Shown here: in pieces, positions 7,852 through 16,805 of the stretch
How the letters are laid out: every line of letters begins with the position of its first letter
How positions within the stretch are numbered: position 1 is the stretch's first letter
Origin: Sphingobacteriaceae bacterium
GTDB taxonomy: Bacteria > Bacteroidota > Bacteroidia > Sphingobacteriales > Sphingobacteriaceae
DNA: 36,489 nucleotides
Assembly: GCA_947458875.1 (NCBI GenBank)
Contig: CANGZD010000013.1
Coordinates: forward strand, 1-36,489
Direction: 5' to 3'
Translations under genes and position numbers: made by a program
The notes under the pieces: model-generated
Seen by the model: the letters and a program-made list of their open reading frames with translations, nothing else
Databases searched by the model: none
What the model was told of the DNA's origin: nothing

Positions 7852-8562
7852 TTAATAATTGCAGGTAAGTTGTGCAAATATCTGTTCCAGACTTTTACCG
7901 GGATGAAGATCCAAAAGCGTCTGCTTGGGATGATCAGCAATTAACTCGCCACGAGAAAGGATCATCACCTGCTCACAAATCACCTCCACTTCCTGCAGGA
8001 TATGTGTGGAGAGCAGCACGGTTTTAGTTTTGCCCAATTCTTTGATCAGATTACGGATGTCCAATACCTGATTTGGATCGAGCCCGGAGGTAGGTTCATC
8101 CAAAATCAGCACCGATGGATCGTGAAGAATGGCCTGAGCTAAGCCCAATCTTTGCCGAAAACCCTTTGAGAGTGCTCCGGCTTTTTGATGCTGCTGCGGA
8201 CCTAAGCCAGTCATTTCAATCACTTCCGCAATGCGTGATTTTTTATTCTTTAGCTGATGGATATCAGCCAAAACAGCTAAACTTTCCTTCACATACAAGT
8301 CAAGGTACAAAGGATTGTTTTCTGGCAAATAACCCAGCAAACGTTTTGCCTCCAAGGCTTGCTCCAGGATGTTCACATCGGCTATCTCCACCGTACCCCC
8401 ATCGGGCGCCAAAAAACCACTCAGTATTTTCATGGTGGTCGACTTGCCGGCTCCATTCGGACCCAAGAAGCCAGTTACCCGACCTGCTGATGCACTGAAA
8501 CTAATGGAATCTATCGCTTTCTGTGTTCCATAAGATTTGCAAAGGTTTTCAACTACAATCAC
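7852..8562 (-). CDS. gldA: Gliding-associated ABC transporter ATP-binding subunit GldA
   Basis: ATPase of an ABC-2 type exporter, 236 aa. All nucleotide-binding motifs are intact: Walker A GPNGAGKST, signature LSKGFRQRLGLAQ, Walker B VLILDEPTSGLDPNQ, and the H-loop His in LSTHILQEVE. The N-terminus from the GTG at 8562 (MIVVENLCKSYGTQKAIDS) matches GldA. The frame extends upstream to 8649, but those residues are not family-like, and a TACCTTTG promoter box ends only 4 nt before this GTG. The likely membrane partner is the fused GldFG (3858-6254), separated by two beta-barrel genes rather than lying in one operon. It is divergent from glyS. Confidence 0.87.
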   Translation of the reverse strand: MIVVENLCKSYGTQKAIDSISFSASAGRVTGFLGPNGAGKSTTMKILSGFLAPDGGTVEIADVNILEQALEAKRLLGYLPENNPLYLDLYVKESLAVLADIHQLKNKKSRIAEVIEMTGLGPQQHQKAGALSKGFRQRLGLAQAILHDPSVLILDEPTSGLDPNQVLDIRNLIKELGKTKTVLLSTHILQEVEVICEQVMILSRGELIADHPKQTLLDLHPGKSLEQIFAQLTCNY

Positions 8563-8566
8563 AGCA

Positions 8567-8574
8567 CAAAGGTA
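8567..8574 (-). promoter_or_regulatory. -7 box of gldA (TACCTTTG), 4 nt from the GTG start
   Basis: The complement of 8567-8574 is TACCTTTG, an exact TAnnTTTG match. Transcription would start at or very near the GTG at 8562, implying a leaderless or nearly leaderless mRNA. No clear -33 box. Confidence 0.5.
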
Positions 8575-8680
8575 TGTCTTAAATTGTTTATTTCGGGTTA
8601 CAATTGATGAGTTAAAGAAACAGCACACAACTGAACCAGCAATAATCAACCAGCAATAATTAATAATTCACAAATCAGTT

Positions 8681-8688
8681 TATCTTTG
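8681..8688 (+). promoter_or_regulatory. -7 box of glyS (TATCTTTG), 7 nt from the ATG
   Basis: TATCTTTG is an exact TAnnTTTG match ending 7 nt before the glyS ATG at 8696, predicting a 5' leader of only a few nucleotides. The -33 region is AT-rich without an obvious TTTG. Confidence 0.5.
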
Positions 8689-8695
8689 CTGCAAC

Positions 8696-10156
8696 ATGAG
8701 CAAGCATAACGACGAACTTTTTAAACAAGTGGTTTCCCATGCCAAAGAGTATGGATTTGTATTTCCTTCGAGTGAAATTTATGACGGTTTAAGTGCCGTT
8801 TACGATTATGGCCAACTGGGTGCTGAGTTAAAAAATAACCTCAAGACCTATTGGTGGAAAAGCATGGTGCAAATGCACGAAAACATTGTAGGAATCGATT
8901 CTGCCATTTTCATGCACCCTAAGGTTTGGAAAGCGTCTGGTCACGTGGATGGGTTTAACGATCCCATGATCGACAATAAAGATTCGAAAAAACGCTACCG
9001 TGCCGATCAACTAATTGAAGATAAAATTGCCCGTTATCAAAAAGATGGCAAAACTGAAAAAGCGGAAGCTTTACAGCAAGAAATGGATGCCGCTTTGGAA
9101 GGTGATAACCTGGCGGCATTAAAAGAAATAATTGAGAAGCATGAAATTGTATGCCCGGTTTCGGGCACACGCAACTGGACGGATGTACGCCAGTTCAACC
9201 TGATGTTTGCAACCCGTATGGGCGCCATGGCCGAAGGTTCAGATGAAGTTTACCTGCGTCCGGAAACGGCTCAGGGAATTTTTGTCAACTTCTTAAATGT
9301 ACAGAAAAGCGGCCGCATGAAAATCCCGTTCGGTATCGCTCAAATTGGTAAAGCCTTCCGCAATGAAGTGATCGCCCGCCAGTTCATCATGCGTATGCGT
9401 GAATTTGAACAGATGGAAATGCAATTCTTCGTTAAACCGGGAACCGAAATGGAATGGTATGCCTACTGGAAGGAGGCTCGATTAAAATGGCACAAGGCCA
9501 TGGGCATTCCTGCTGAAAAATACCGTTACCACGATCATTCCAAACTGGCACATTATGCCAATGCAGCGGTGGATATTGAATTTGATTTCCCTTTCGGATT
9601 TAAAGAAGTAGAAGGAATCCATAGCCGTACCGATTTTGATTTAAGCCAGCATCAGGAACATTCCGGCAAGAAATTACAGTATTTCGATTCGGAAATGAAC
9701 CAAAATTATGTTCCATACGTGATTGAAACTTCCATTGGCCTGGATCGATTATTCCTGCTGACCTTGTGCAGTGCTTATGAAGAACAAGATCTGAGTACCG
9801 ATGAGAGAACTGACAGCCGTACGGTATTGCATATCCATCCGGCTTTGGCTCCAGTAAAGGCAGCCATTTTGCCACTGACCAAAAAAGATGGTTTGCCCGA
9901 AAAAGCCAGAGAGATCATGAACCGCCTGAAAGTGGATCATTATGTACAATATGATGAGAAAGATTCCATCGGTAAACGTTATCGCAGACAAGATGCCATT
10001 GGTACACCTTTCTGTATCACCATCGATCATCAAACTTTAGAGGACCAAATGGTTACCATACGCCATCGCGACAGCATGGAGCAGGAACGTGTAGCCATTG
10101 CCGATTTGGATAGAATGATTGCTGATTTAGTGAGTTGGAAAAACCTTTTATCTTAA
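8696..10156 (+). CDS. glyS: Glycine--tRNA ligase (single-chain, alpha2 type)
   Basis: Class II aminoacyl-tRNA synthetase that attaches glycine to tRNA-Gly, 486 aa, of the homodimeric type rather than the alpha2beta2 enzyme. Visible landmarks are an N-terminal YGFVFPSSEIYDGLSAVYDY, motif 2 in IGKAFRNEV with the MRMREFEQMEMQFF segment after it, and motif 3 in SIGLDRLFLLTL. A C-terminal anticodon-binding domain starts near residue 385 (LAPVKAAILPL) and contains YRRQDAIGTPFCITID. It is probably co-transcribed with the permease gene that begins 10 bp after its stop. Confidence 0.96.
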   Translation: MSKHNDELFKQVVSHAKEYGFVFPSSEIYDGLSAVYDYGQLGAELKNNLKTYWWKSMVQMHENIVGIDSAIFMHPKVWKASGHVDGFNDPMIDNKDSKKRYRADQLIEDKIARYQKDGKTEKAEALQQEMDAALEGDNLAALKEIIEKHEIVCPVSGTRNWTDVRQFNLMFATRMGAMAEGSDEVYLRPETAQGIFVNFLNVQKSGRMKIPFGIAQIGKAFRNEVIARQFIMRMREFEQMEMQFFVKPGTEMEWYAYWKEARLKWHKAMGIPAEKYRYHDHSKLAHYANAAVDIEFDFPFGFKEVEGIHSRTDFDLSQHQEHSGKKLQYFDSEMNQNYVPYVIETSIGLDRLFLLTLCSAYEEQDLSTDERTDSRTVLHIHPALAPVKAAILPLTKKDGLPEKAREIMNRLKVDHYVQYDEKDSIGKRYRRQDAIGTPFCITIDHQTLEDQMVTIRHRDSMEQERVAIADLDRMIADLVSWKNLLS

Positions 10157-10166
10157 ATAACAGCTG

Positions 10167-10895
10167 ATGCAGGCGGTATTATTTTTCCTATTCGCCGTCA
10201 TCTGTGAGATATTGGGCACCCTAGCAGGCTTCGGCTCCTCCGTTATTTTTGTACCACTGGCTAACTTTTTTTACAGCGCCAGCCTGGTTTTGTCGCTCAC
10301 TTCCATTTTACATGTATTCAGTAACACCTCGAAAATATGGCTCTTTTGGAAATACATTGACTGGAAATTATGTTGGATGTATGGCATACCCAGCCTCGCA
10401 TTAACCATCGTCGGTGCTCTGCTCACCAATATCTACCCCAGTACCTATATTGAATGGGGTCTGGCTATTTTTCTGATCTTTTTCAGTGCACTACTCCTTA
10501 TTTTTCCTCATCTAAAACTCAACTCAGTACCTTCAAATGCCATTGTTAGTGGTGGTCTGGCAGGTTTTCTGGCCGGCTTCATGGGAACCGGTGGTGCTAT
10601 CAGGGGTATGAGCATGGTAGCGTTTAATTTAGAAAAAAATGCTTTTGTAGGAACTTCGGCTGCTATCGATTTTGGAGTTGATTTTAGCCGAATGATCATT
10701 TATTTTCAGAATGGTTTTTTCGATTGGAAGTATTTGACTTACGTTCCTTTACTCTTTGTAGCCTCATTTTTGGGCTCCTTTATTGGCAAAAAATTACTCG
10801 ATCGCATTTCAGCAGACTATTTCAGGAAGGTGGTTTTACTACTCATCTTTTTCATCGGCATCGCCATGATTTTTAAATTAAATCAGCTGCCATAA
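10167..10895 (+). CDS. TauE/SafE (TSUP) family membrane permease
   Basis: 242-aa polytopic inner-membrane protein with about seven to eight hydrophobic helices. It has the internal twofold organisation of the TSUP family: an N-terminal half with EILGTLAGFGSSVIFVPLA and a C-terminal half with GGLAGFLAGFMGTGGAIRG, the conserved Gly-rich loops of sulfite/organosulfur anion exporters. The substrate cannot be told from sequence. It starts 10 bp after glyS, so it is likely in the same transcript. Nothing in this window suggests a sulfur pathway. Confidence 0.85.
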   Translation: MQAVLFFLFAVICEILGTLAGFGSSVIFVPLANFFYSASLVLSLTSILHVFSNTSKIWLFWKYIDWKLCWMYGIPSLALTIVGALLTNIYPSTYIEWGLAIFLIFFSALLLIFPHLKLNSVPSNAIVSGGLAGFLAGFMGTGGAIRGMSMVAFNLEKNAFVGTSAAIDFGVDFSRMIIYFQNGFFDWKYLTYVPLLFVASFLGSFIGKKLLDRISADYFRKVVLLLIFFIGIAMIFKLNQLP

Positions 10896-10944
10896 ATGGG
10901 CTTATCCCTATTTAAGGTATATTTGAGGGCTATTTAAACAAGCG

Positions 10945-12870
10945 ATGTTGCTGCAAAAACCAATTCAAACAAATATTTATTGGGCTTTGGTGATCAGATT
11001 TTTATTTCTGATGATCATTTATTCATTGTGCCGAATCGGTTTCTACCTTTTCAATCAGGATCTTTTTGGCGATATCAGCATAGGCAGGTTTTTAATGATG
11101 ATGAAAGGTGGCTTACAGTTCGATGTAGCTGCACTTATCTACCTCAATATCCTGTTTTTACTCTTACAAATTATTCCCCTCCCCATTCGTTTTAGAGATG
11201 GATATCAACTGCTTTGCAAATATTTGTTCATCATTACCAACAGCATTGGCCTGATGGCAAATTTCATCGATTTTGCTTATTATCAGTTTACACTCAAAAG
11301 GACTACTGCGACGGTTTTTAAGCAATTTGGCAATGAGCAAAATAAGTTAAAATTAGGGCTCGATTTCTTATTTGATTACTGGTATCTGCTGCTACTTTTT
11401 GTGATGGTAGTTTGGCTCTTGATCAAAATTTACGATTTCATCGAGCTCAAAAAACCAACTTTTAAATGGAGTATCTTCCTCAAAGACAGCCTCCTCATGA
11501 TTCTGTTCATAGGCTTAGCTATTGTAGGATTGCGTGGCGGCTGGCGGCACAGCACCCGACCAATTACGCTGAGCAATGCCGGCGAATATGTGGAAGACCC
11601 TTCAGAAACTAGCATCGTTCTCAACACGCCTTTCGCAATCATTCGTACCCTGAGAGTAAATGACCTTAAAGAAATTCAGTTTTTTAGTGAAGATGAATTA
11701 AATACCATTTACACTCCGGTTCACGAGCCAAAGCCCGAAAGTGCTTTCAAAAACTTAAATGTGGTCATTCTGATTATCGAAAGCTTGGGCAAAGAACACA
11801 TTGGCGGACTCAACAAAGATTTAGTAGGCGGCAAATACAAAGGTTATACCCCGTTCATCGACTCACTTTTGAGTCAAAGTTTAACTTTTAGTACCACGCT
11901 GGCAAACGGCAGAAAATCTATCGACGGGCTGCCTTCCGTTTTATCGAGTATCCCTTCCATTACTGAGCCTTTTGTACTGAGCACTTACTCTAGCAATAAA
12001 ACGAGCAGCCTGCCGCTATTATTGAAAGAAAAAGGTTATCAAACTGCATTTTTTCATGGAGCACCCAATGGTTCCATGGGTTTTGCCGCTTTTACCAAAA
12101 TGGCGGGCATTGATCATTATTACGGCAAAACCGAGTACAATAATGATGCTGATTTTGATGGCATGTGGGGCATTTGGGACGAGCCTTTCATGCAATACAT
12201 GGCCAATACCATGAATGGATTTAAACAACCTTTTTTTAGTGCATTTTTCTCCACCTCCTCACATCATCCCTTCAAAGTACCTGAAAAATATCAAGGTAAA
12301 TTCCCGAAAGGACCGCTAGAAGTGCAGGAGTGCATTGGCTATACCGACATGGCCATTAGAAAGTTTTTTGAAAGCGCCCGTAAAATGCCTTGGTTCGAGA
12401 ACACCTTATTTGTATTAACTGCAGATCATGCAACGATTTCACATTTACCTGAATATCAGAATGTGCTCGGCTATTATTCGGTACCGATCATATTCTACTC
12501 CCCTGTTGGAGATCTCAAGGGAAAACTGAATAGAACCGTCCAGCAGATTGATATCATGCCAAGTGTGCTCAGCTATTTAAATTACGATCAACCCTATTTT
12601 GCTTTTGGATTCGATGCATTTTCAAACCAGGAGGAAAATTTCGCGGTAAATAATAATGACGGAACTTTCCGATTTTATTGGAAAGACTACCTCCTGCTCA
12701 ATGATGGCCAAAAAAGTACAGCTATATATGCTTACAAAAAAGACCGATTACTGAAGCAAAACCTTTTGGGGAAGCTAAAGGAACAAGCCGAACTGGAAAT
12801 CAGGCTGAAAGCGTTCATTCAGCAATTCAATAATCGTATGATTCACAATCAATTAACCATTAATCCATAA
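10945..12870 (+). CDS. LTA synthase-like sulfatase-fold transferase (membrane)
   Basis: 641-aa protein of the lipoteichoic-acid-synthase / phosphoglycerol (or phosphoethanolamine) transferase superfamily. The N-terminal ~190 residues hold four to five transmembrane helices. A linker follows, then an extracytoplasmic alkaline-phosphatase/sulfatase domain beginning at about residue 270 (NVVILIIESLGKEHIGG, the first metal-binding Glu). The likely nucleophile region is in ANGRKSIDGLPSVLSS, and the late metal site is LTADHATISH. Bacteroidota have no lipoteichoic acid, so transfer of phosphoglycerol or phosphoethanolamine to an envelope glycan or lipid is more likely; this is inference. The next gene (GtrA family) starts 2 bp after the stop, suggesting a shared role in envelope-glycan modification. 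Confidence 0.85.
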   Translation: MLLQKPIQTNIYWALVIRFLFLMIIYSLCRIGFYLFNQDLFGDISIGRFLMMMKGGLQFDVAALIYLNILFLLLQIIPLPIRFRDGYQLLCKYLFIITNSIGLMANFIDFAYYQFTLKRTTATVFKQFGNEQNKLKLGLDFLFDYWYLLLLFVMVVWLLIKIYDFIELKKPTFKWSIFLKDSLLMILFIGLAIVGLRGGWRHSTRPITLSNAGEYVEDPSETSIVLNTPFAIIRTLRVNDLKEIQFFSEDELNTIYTPVHEPKPESAFKNLNVVILIIESLGKEHIGGLNKDLVGGKYKGYTPFIDSLLSQSLTFSTTLANGRKSIDGLPSVLSSIPSITEPFVLSTYSSNKTSSLPLLLKEKGYQTAFFHGAPNGSMGFAAFTKMAGIDHYYGKTEYNNDADFDGMWGIWDEPFMQYMANTMNGFKQPFFSAFFSTSSHHPFKVPEKYQGKFPKGPLEVQECIGYTDMAIRKFFESARKMPWFENTLFVLTADHATISHLPEYQNVLGYYSVPIIFYSPVGDLKGKLNRTVQQIDIMPSVLSYLNYDQPYFAFGFDAFSNQEENFAVNNNDGTFRFYWKDYLLLNDGQKSTAIYAYKKDRLLKQNLLGKLKEQAELEIRLKAFIQQFNNRMIHNQLTINP

Positions 12871-12872
12871 TT

Positions 12873-13352
12873 ATGCGACTGTTGATCTTGAATTGCATCG
12901 ATTTCTTTCATCAACCCTTTGCCCGATGGATACCCAAAGCCACTTTCAGGTACCTCGTAACCGGAGGAAGTACCGCTGCAACCGGGGTCATCGTCTATTT
13001 CATTGCTTATAATTTCATCCTACTCAAACAAGGCTGGAACACCCCATTTATCTACATCAGTGGGCCCATTGCCGCCCTCATCCTGGAGTTGTGCATCACA
13101 TTTCCGCTTGGGTTTTTACTCAATAAATACCTCGTATTTACCCAGTCAAATCTCAGAGGCAGAATTCAATTGCTGAGGTACGGGACCATTGTGTGCATCA
13201 ATATTTTCCTGAATTATATCCTTATTAAATCGATGGTAGAAGTGCTACATTTCTACCCCACCATTGCTAAATTTAGCACTACCGTATTGGTCACCATTTT
13301 CAGCTACTTTTCTCAAAAGAATTTCAGCTTTGGAGTAAAAAGCGCTAAATAA
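12873..13352 (+). CDS. GtrA family membrane protein
   Basis: 159-aa protein with four predicted transmembrane helices and the GtrA signature FRYLVTGGSTAATGVIVYF near residue 25, plus the C-terminal LVTIFSYFSQKNFSF. GtrA relatives are implicated in moving lipid-linked sugars (undecaprenyl-phosphate-glucose type) across the inner membrane or stabilising the associated glycosyltransferase. The ATG lies 2 bp after the upstream LTA-synthase-like gene, so the two are almost certainly co-transcribed and may act on the same envelope polymer. No glycosyltransferase lies next to it, so the sugar donor is unknown. Confidence 0.87.
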   Translation: MRLLILNCIDFFHQPFARWIPKATFRYLVTGGSTAATGVIVYFIAYNFILLKQGWNTPFIYISGPIAALILELCITFPLGFLLNKYLVFTQSNLRGRIQLLRYGTIVCINIFLNYILIKSMVEVLHFYPTIAKFSTTVLVTIFSYFSQKNFSFGVKSAK

Positions 13353-13441
13353 TTACAAAAAAAGGAGGAATTAAATTGAGTAGAAGTCTTGGTAAAATAC
13401 CCTGCTTGGTGTAATTTAGTACCGATCAAAAAGCAACAGCA

Positions 13442-15208
13442 ATGAGCGATTTTAACGACTTTAACAATCCGCAAGTTGCCCGTCTACCTAAGCATCTTAA
13501 ACAGTTTATCGTAGCGCAACATTACGAGCATTACACCCCTGTAGATCATGCAGTTTGGCGCTACGTGATGCGTCAAAACTATAGTTATCTTAAAAATGCT
13601 GCTTATTACCCCTATATACCGGGTCTCGAAAAAGCTGGTTTAACCATCGAAAAAGTACCATCATTACAAGAAATGAATGATGCCCTTGGTAAAATTGGTT
13701 GGGGGGCAGTTACCGTGGATGGATTCATCCCTCCGGTTGCTTTTATGGAATACCAGGCTTATCGGGTATTAGTAATTGCCGCAGATATCCGTCAAATCAA
13801 TCATATTGAGTATACCCCGGCACCCGATATCATTCACGAGTCGGCCGGTCACGCTCCGATTATCGGGGATACCGACTACAACCAATATTTAAGTTATTTT
13901 GGTTCGATTGGGGCCAAAGCTATTTTCTCCTCTCGGGATTTCGAATTATACGAAGCGATCAGACATTTATCCATTTTGAAGGAAATGCCCGATGCCGACC
14001 CTGCCGAGCTCAGCAAAGCAGAGAAAAAAGTAGCTTTCTGTCAGGAAAATTTAGGTGAACCATCTGAGATGGCCTTATTAAGCCGCTTGCACTGGTGGAC
14101 AGTTGAATATGGCTTGATCGGCAGCCTGGAAGATCCGAAAATTTATGGTGCAGGCTTATTATCGTCTATTGGTGAGAGTGCTTCGTGTATGAAGCCTGAG
14201 ATTGAAAAAATCTGGTATACCATCCATGCAGTAAACTACCCGTTCGACATCACCAAACCACAACCACAATTATTCGTTACGCCTACCTTCCAAAACTTAA
14301 TTGATGTGTTGGAACAGTTTGCCGATACCATGTCTTTCCGCAGAGGGGGCACAGAAAGTGTTTTGAAGGCAATCGAATGTAAAAATCCATGCACGGCAGT
14401 TTTCAGTTCCGGTTTGCAGCTTAGCGGCGTGTTTACCGATGTAGGTTTTGATCAACAGCATCAGACCACCTTCATTAAAACAAGCGGACCAAGTGCACTG
14501 GCTTACAACAATGAGCAATTTGCTGGTCATGGGAAAGATTACCACCAACATGGTTTTTCATCGCCGGTAGGCAAACTAAAAAACAGCCAAAAGGCTTTAG
14601 AAAACTGGAGCGATGCTGAGTTAAATGAACTGGGAATAGCGAAGGAAAAACAAGTTCAACTAAGTTTTGAAAGCGGTATCCATGTTTCTGGGAAAGTAGA
14701 AAACTGGCTTCGTAAAGAAGGTAAAATTATCCTGATCACCTTTAGCGATTGTACGGTTAAAGATGAAGAGGAACGAATTTATTTTGAGCCCAGCTGGGGA
14801 ATTTATGACATGGCTGTGGGAGAAAAAATCGTCTCTGTTTTCAATGGTGCGGCAGACAAAGACGCTTTTGAAGAGATTGCCCTGGTATCAAAAACGAACA
14901 CATATCATGCCGTTTACGATGAGCAGACGCTGCAATATCATCAACTTTTTCAAACAGTTAGAAATTGTCGAGAAAATAGCAGCGACACCCAGCAGTTAAT
15001 TGCGGTTTGGGAGGCACTCCGTAAAAATCATCGGGAGGATTGGCTATGCGCCATGGAAATCCTGGAAATTTTAGAAAACCGGAGAGTGTTACCGGAATTA
15101 GCAAAAGAAATCAGCATTTATTTGGAGCTGAAAGCTGCTGCTGAGCCAGAGTTTACAAAATTAATCAATGATGGATTCTACCTGATCAAACATCCGGTAA
15201 GTGCCTAA
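13442..15208 (+). CDS. phhA: Aromatic amino acid hydroxylase (phenylalanine 4-monooxygenase type), long form
   Basis: Pterin- and iron-dependent hydroxylase, predicted to convert phenylalanine to tyrosine at the entry of the catabolic cluster. The N-terminal ~300 residues carry the catalytic domain: iron ligands in PDIIHESAGHAPIIGD (two His) and the Glu in LHWWTVEYGLIG complete a 2-His-1-carboxylate site. At 588 aa it is about twice the length of the Pseudomonas-type enzyme. The C-terminal ~250 residues (SFRRGGTESVLKAIECKNPC onward) are a Bacteroidota-specific extension of unknown role that I do not recognise as a named domain. The SDR gene starts 8 bp after the stop. Tryptophan or tyrosine hydroxylation cannot be excluded by sequence alone. 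Confidence 0.9.
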   Translation: MSDFNDFNNPQVARLPKHLKQFIVAQHYEHYTPVDHAVWRYVMRQNYSYLKNAAYYPYIPGLEKAGLTIEKVPSLQEMNDALGKIGWGAVTVDGFIPPVAFMEYQAYRVLVIAADIRQINHIEYTPAPDIIHESAGHAPIIGDTDYNQYLSYFGSIGAKAIFSSRDFELYEAIRHLSILKEMPDADPAELSKAEKKVAFCQENLGEPSEMALLSRLHWWTVEYGLIGSLEDPKIYGAGLLSSIGESASCMKPEIEKIWYTIHAVNYPFDITKPQPQLFVTPTFQNLIDVLEQFADTMSFRRGGTESVLKAIECKNPCTAVFSSGLQLSGVFTDVGFDQQHQTTFIKTSGPSALAYNNEQFAGHGKDYHQHGFSSPVGKLKNSQKALENWSDAELNELGIAKEKQVQLSFESGIHVSGKVENWLRKEGKIILITFSDCTVKDEEERIYFEPSWGIYDMAVGEKIVSVFNGAADKDAFEEIALVSKTNTYHAVYDEQTLQYHQLFQTVRNCRENSSDTQQLIAVWEALRKNHREDWLCAMEILEILENRRVLPELAKEISIYLELKAAAEPEFTKLINDGFYLIKHPVSA

Positions 15209-15216
15209 ATCGAAAT

Positions 15217-15921
15217 ATGAATATACTAATTAGTGGTGCCAGTAGCGGTGTGGGTTTTGAGGCCGTCCTCGAACTGATCTTAAACACAGAAAACAAAGTA
15301 TTGGCGCTGGCCCGCTCCGGTGATAAACTACAGCGCTTACTGGAAATTGCCAAAGGGCTCAATCCCGAGTGCCAGCTTTTTCCGGTACAATTCGATTTAG
15401 TGAACGACGACATCCACCTGGGTCTGGTGCCATTTATTCAGCAAAATTTTGGCAAAATTGATATCCTGATCAATAATGCTGGAGCATTAGAAGTAAAGCC
15501 CTTTGATCAAACGAACGAAATAGATTTTGTGGAGATGTTACAAAGCAATTTTCTGTCGCATGTTCGGCTAATCCAAGGATTACTTCCGGTGATGAATCAA
15601 CCTTCACATATTGTCAATATCGGCAGCATGGGTGGCTTTCAGGGTAGCCTTAAGTTTCCCGGGCTCTCTGCTTACTCCGCCAGTAAAGCAGCTTTACACA
15701 CGCTTACTGAGTGCCTGGCCTTAGAGCTGGCCGATCGTAAAATTAAAGTTAATTGCCTGGCACTTGGTTCGGCCCAAACCGAAATGCTGGAGAAAGCCTT
15801 TCCTGGTTACGAATCGCCGGTAATGGCTTTTGAAATGGGTAAATACATTGCTGATTTCGCCCGAACGGGACATCAATTCTTTAATGGAAAAGTATTACCT
15901 GTAGCGGTAACTACACCTTAA
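15217..15921 (+). CDS. SDR family NAD(P)-dependent oxidoreductase
   Basis: 234-aa short-chain dehydrogenase with a Rossmann fold. The nucleotide-binding motif is SGASSGVGFEA near the N-terminus, the structural motif is NNAG, the catalytic Ser is in NIGSMGGFQ, and the catalytic Tyr/Lys are in YSASKAAL. All catalytic residues are present. It is the second gene after the aromatic hydroxylase (8-bp gap). It could act on a pathway ketone or in pterin recycling (dihydropteridine reductases are SDR proteins and would regenerate the hydroxylase cofactor), but this is inference from position. Its stop overlaps the convergent flavin reductase gene by 4 bp. Confidence 0.85.
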   Translation: MNILISGASSGVGFEAVLELILNTENKVLALARSGDKLQRLLEIAKGLNPECQLFPVQFDLVNDDIHLGLVPFIQQNFGKIDILINNAGALEVKPFDQTNEIDFVEMLQSNFLSHVRLIQGLLPVMNQPSHIVNIGSMGGFQGSLKFPGLSAYSASKAALHTLTECLALELADRKIKVNCLALGSAQTEMLEKAFPGYESPVMAFEMGKYIADFARTGHQFFNGKVLPVAVTTP

Positions 15922-16805
15922 AGCAATAAAATTTTCCAGGCCACAGCCACTTCTCCCCTGTCTAAATAGCTTTTAGCTAAGATTTGTAATTGAATGTTTC
16001 GGGTGTTGGGATCCCCGATGGTGGCATCTAAAACCTCCTTTATATCCGCTTGAGATTCAATTGCTTCAACAGCTTCTGCCGAAGGCATATTTTCTTCGTT
16101 TGCTAGAGCAGCTAAATTATTGGCAGTTAAAATAGTTGAACTTTTGATGGCCGATGGTAAAGCATCCATTCCCATACCTAGTTGAGCAATGGGTTTGGCT
16201 ACACTAAATAAATTATCAGCACCTACCCTGCAATACCAATCGCCACCCAAACGGGCTACCAGATCGATTTTAGCTTGATCAATTTTGCCCTGTGAATCCA
16301 AAATTTCTTCCTGAATATGTATCAATTTTATCTCTGCCAACACAAGATTTCCGGCTCCTGGGCCTTCTCCCAATGGAATCACCTGATTCACCACACATTC
16401 CAGTTGAACCGGAGCCTCGGCTACCCTGGGCGGACGAACCAATTCAGACTTCAGTTCCGTAAAACCCGCCTTCACAAATTCATTCACTCCCTTTGGATAT
16501 TCGGTACTCGCTAATGAAGTTTGCTGAACCATATCATAATTCACGATATTGATCACACATTCAGGCACTTCTAAAATGTTTTCCAAGGTGTGTTTGGTAG
16601 TATTATCTCGTACCCTGCGGGCTGGCGAGAACACACAAATAGGTGGATTGGAGCTAAAAAGGTTAAAAAAACTGTAAGGACTCAAATTCACATTTCCAGC
16701 CTTGTCTATAGTAGAAGCAAAGCATATTGGACGGGGTGCAATGGCATATTGCAGGTAATTCTGCAATTCAGCGGGTTTTAAGTCGGCTGTTTTAAGTGTG
16801 AGCAT
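15918..16805 (-). CDS. Flavin reductase family protein
   Basis: 295-aa protein whose first ~200 residues match the flavin reductase-like FMN-binding split-barrel domain (APRPICFASTIDKAGNVNLSPYSFFNLFSSNPPICVFSPA is its recognisable region). It probably binds FMN and acts as a reductase or flavoenzyme partner. The C-terminal ~90 residues are a helical extension (IKSSTILTANNLAALAN, GDPNTRNIQLQILAKSYLDR). It is translationally coupled to the fumarylacetoacetase-family gene: the upstream stop and this start overlap as TAATG. Such proteins recur in Bacteroidota tyrosine-degradation clusters, but their step is not established. Confidence 0.85.
   Translation of the reverse strand: MLTLKTADLKPAELQNYLQYAIAPRPICFASTIDKAGNVNLSPYSFFNLFSSNPPICVFSPARRVRDNTTKHTLENILEVPECVINIVNYDMVQQTSLASTEYPKGVNEFVKAGFTELKSELVRPPRVAEAPVQLECVVNQVIPLGEGPGAGNLVLAEIKLIHIQEEILDSQGKIDQAKIDLVARLGGDWYCRVGADNLFSVAKPIAQLGMGMDALPSAIKSSTILTANNLAALANEENMPSAEAVEAIESQADIKEVLDATIGDPNTRNIQLQILAKSYLDRGEVAVAWKILLL

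Noticed and set aside
8563-8649. 29-residue N-terminal extension of GldA
   Set aside because: Residues are not family-like and the TACCTTTG promoter lies inside this stretch.
13360-13418. Leader peptide with an AGGAGG upstream of the aromatic hydroxylase
   Set aside because: A 12-codon TTG frame follows AGGAGG, but it has no Phe/Tyr codons and no attenuator hairpin, and Shine-Dalgarno use is weak in Bacteroidota.
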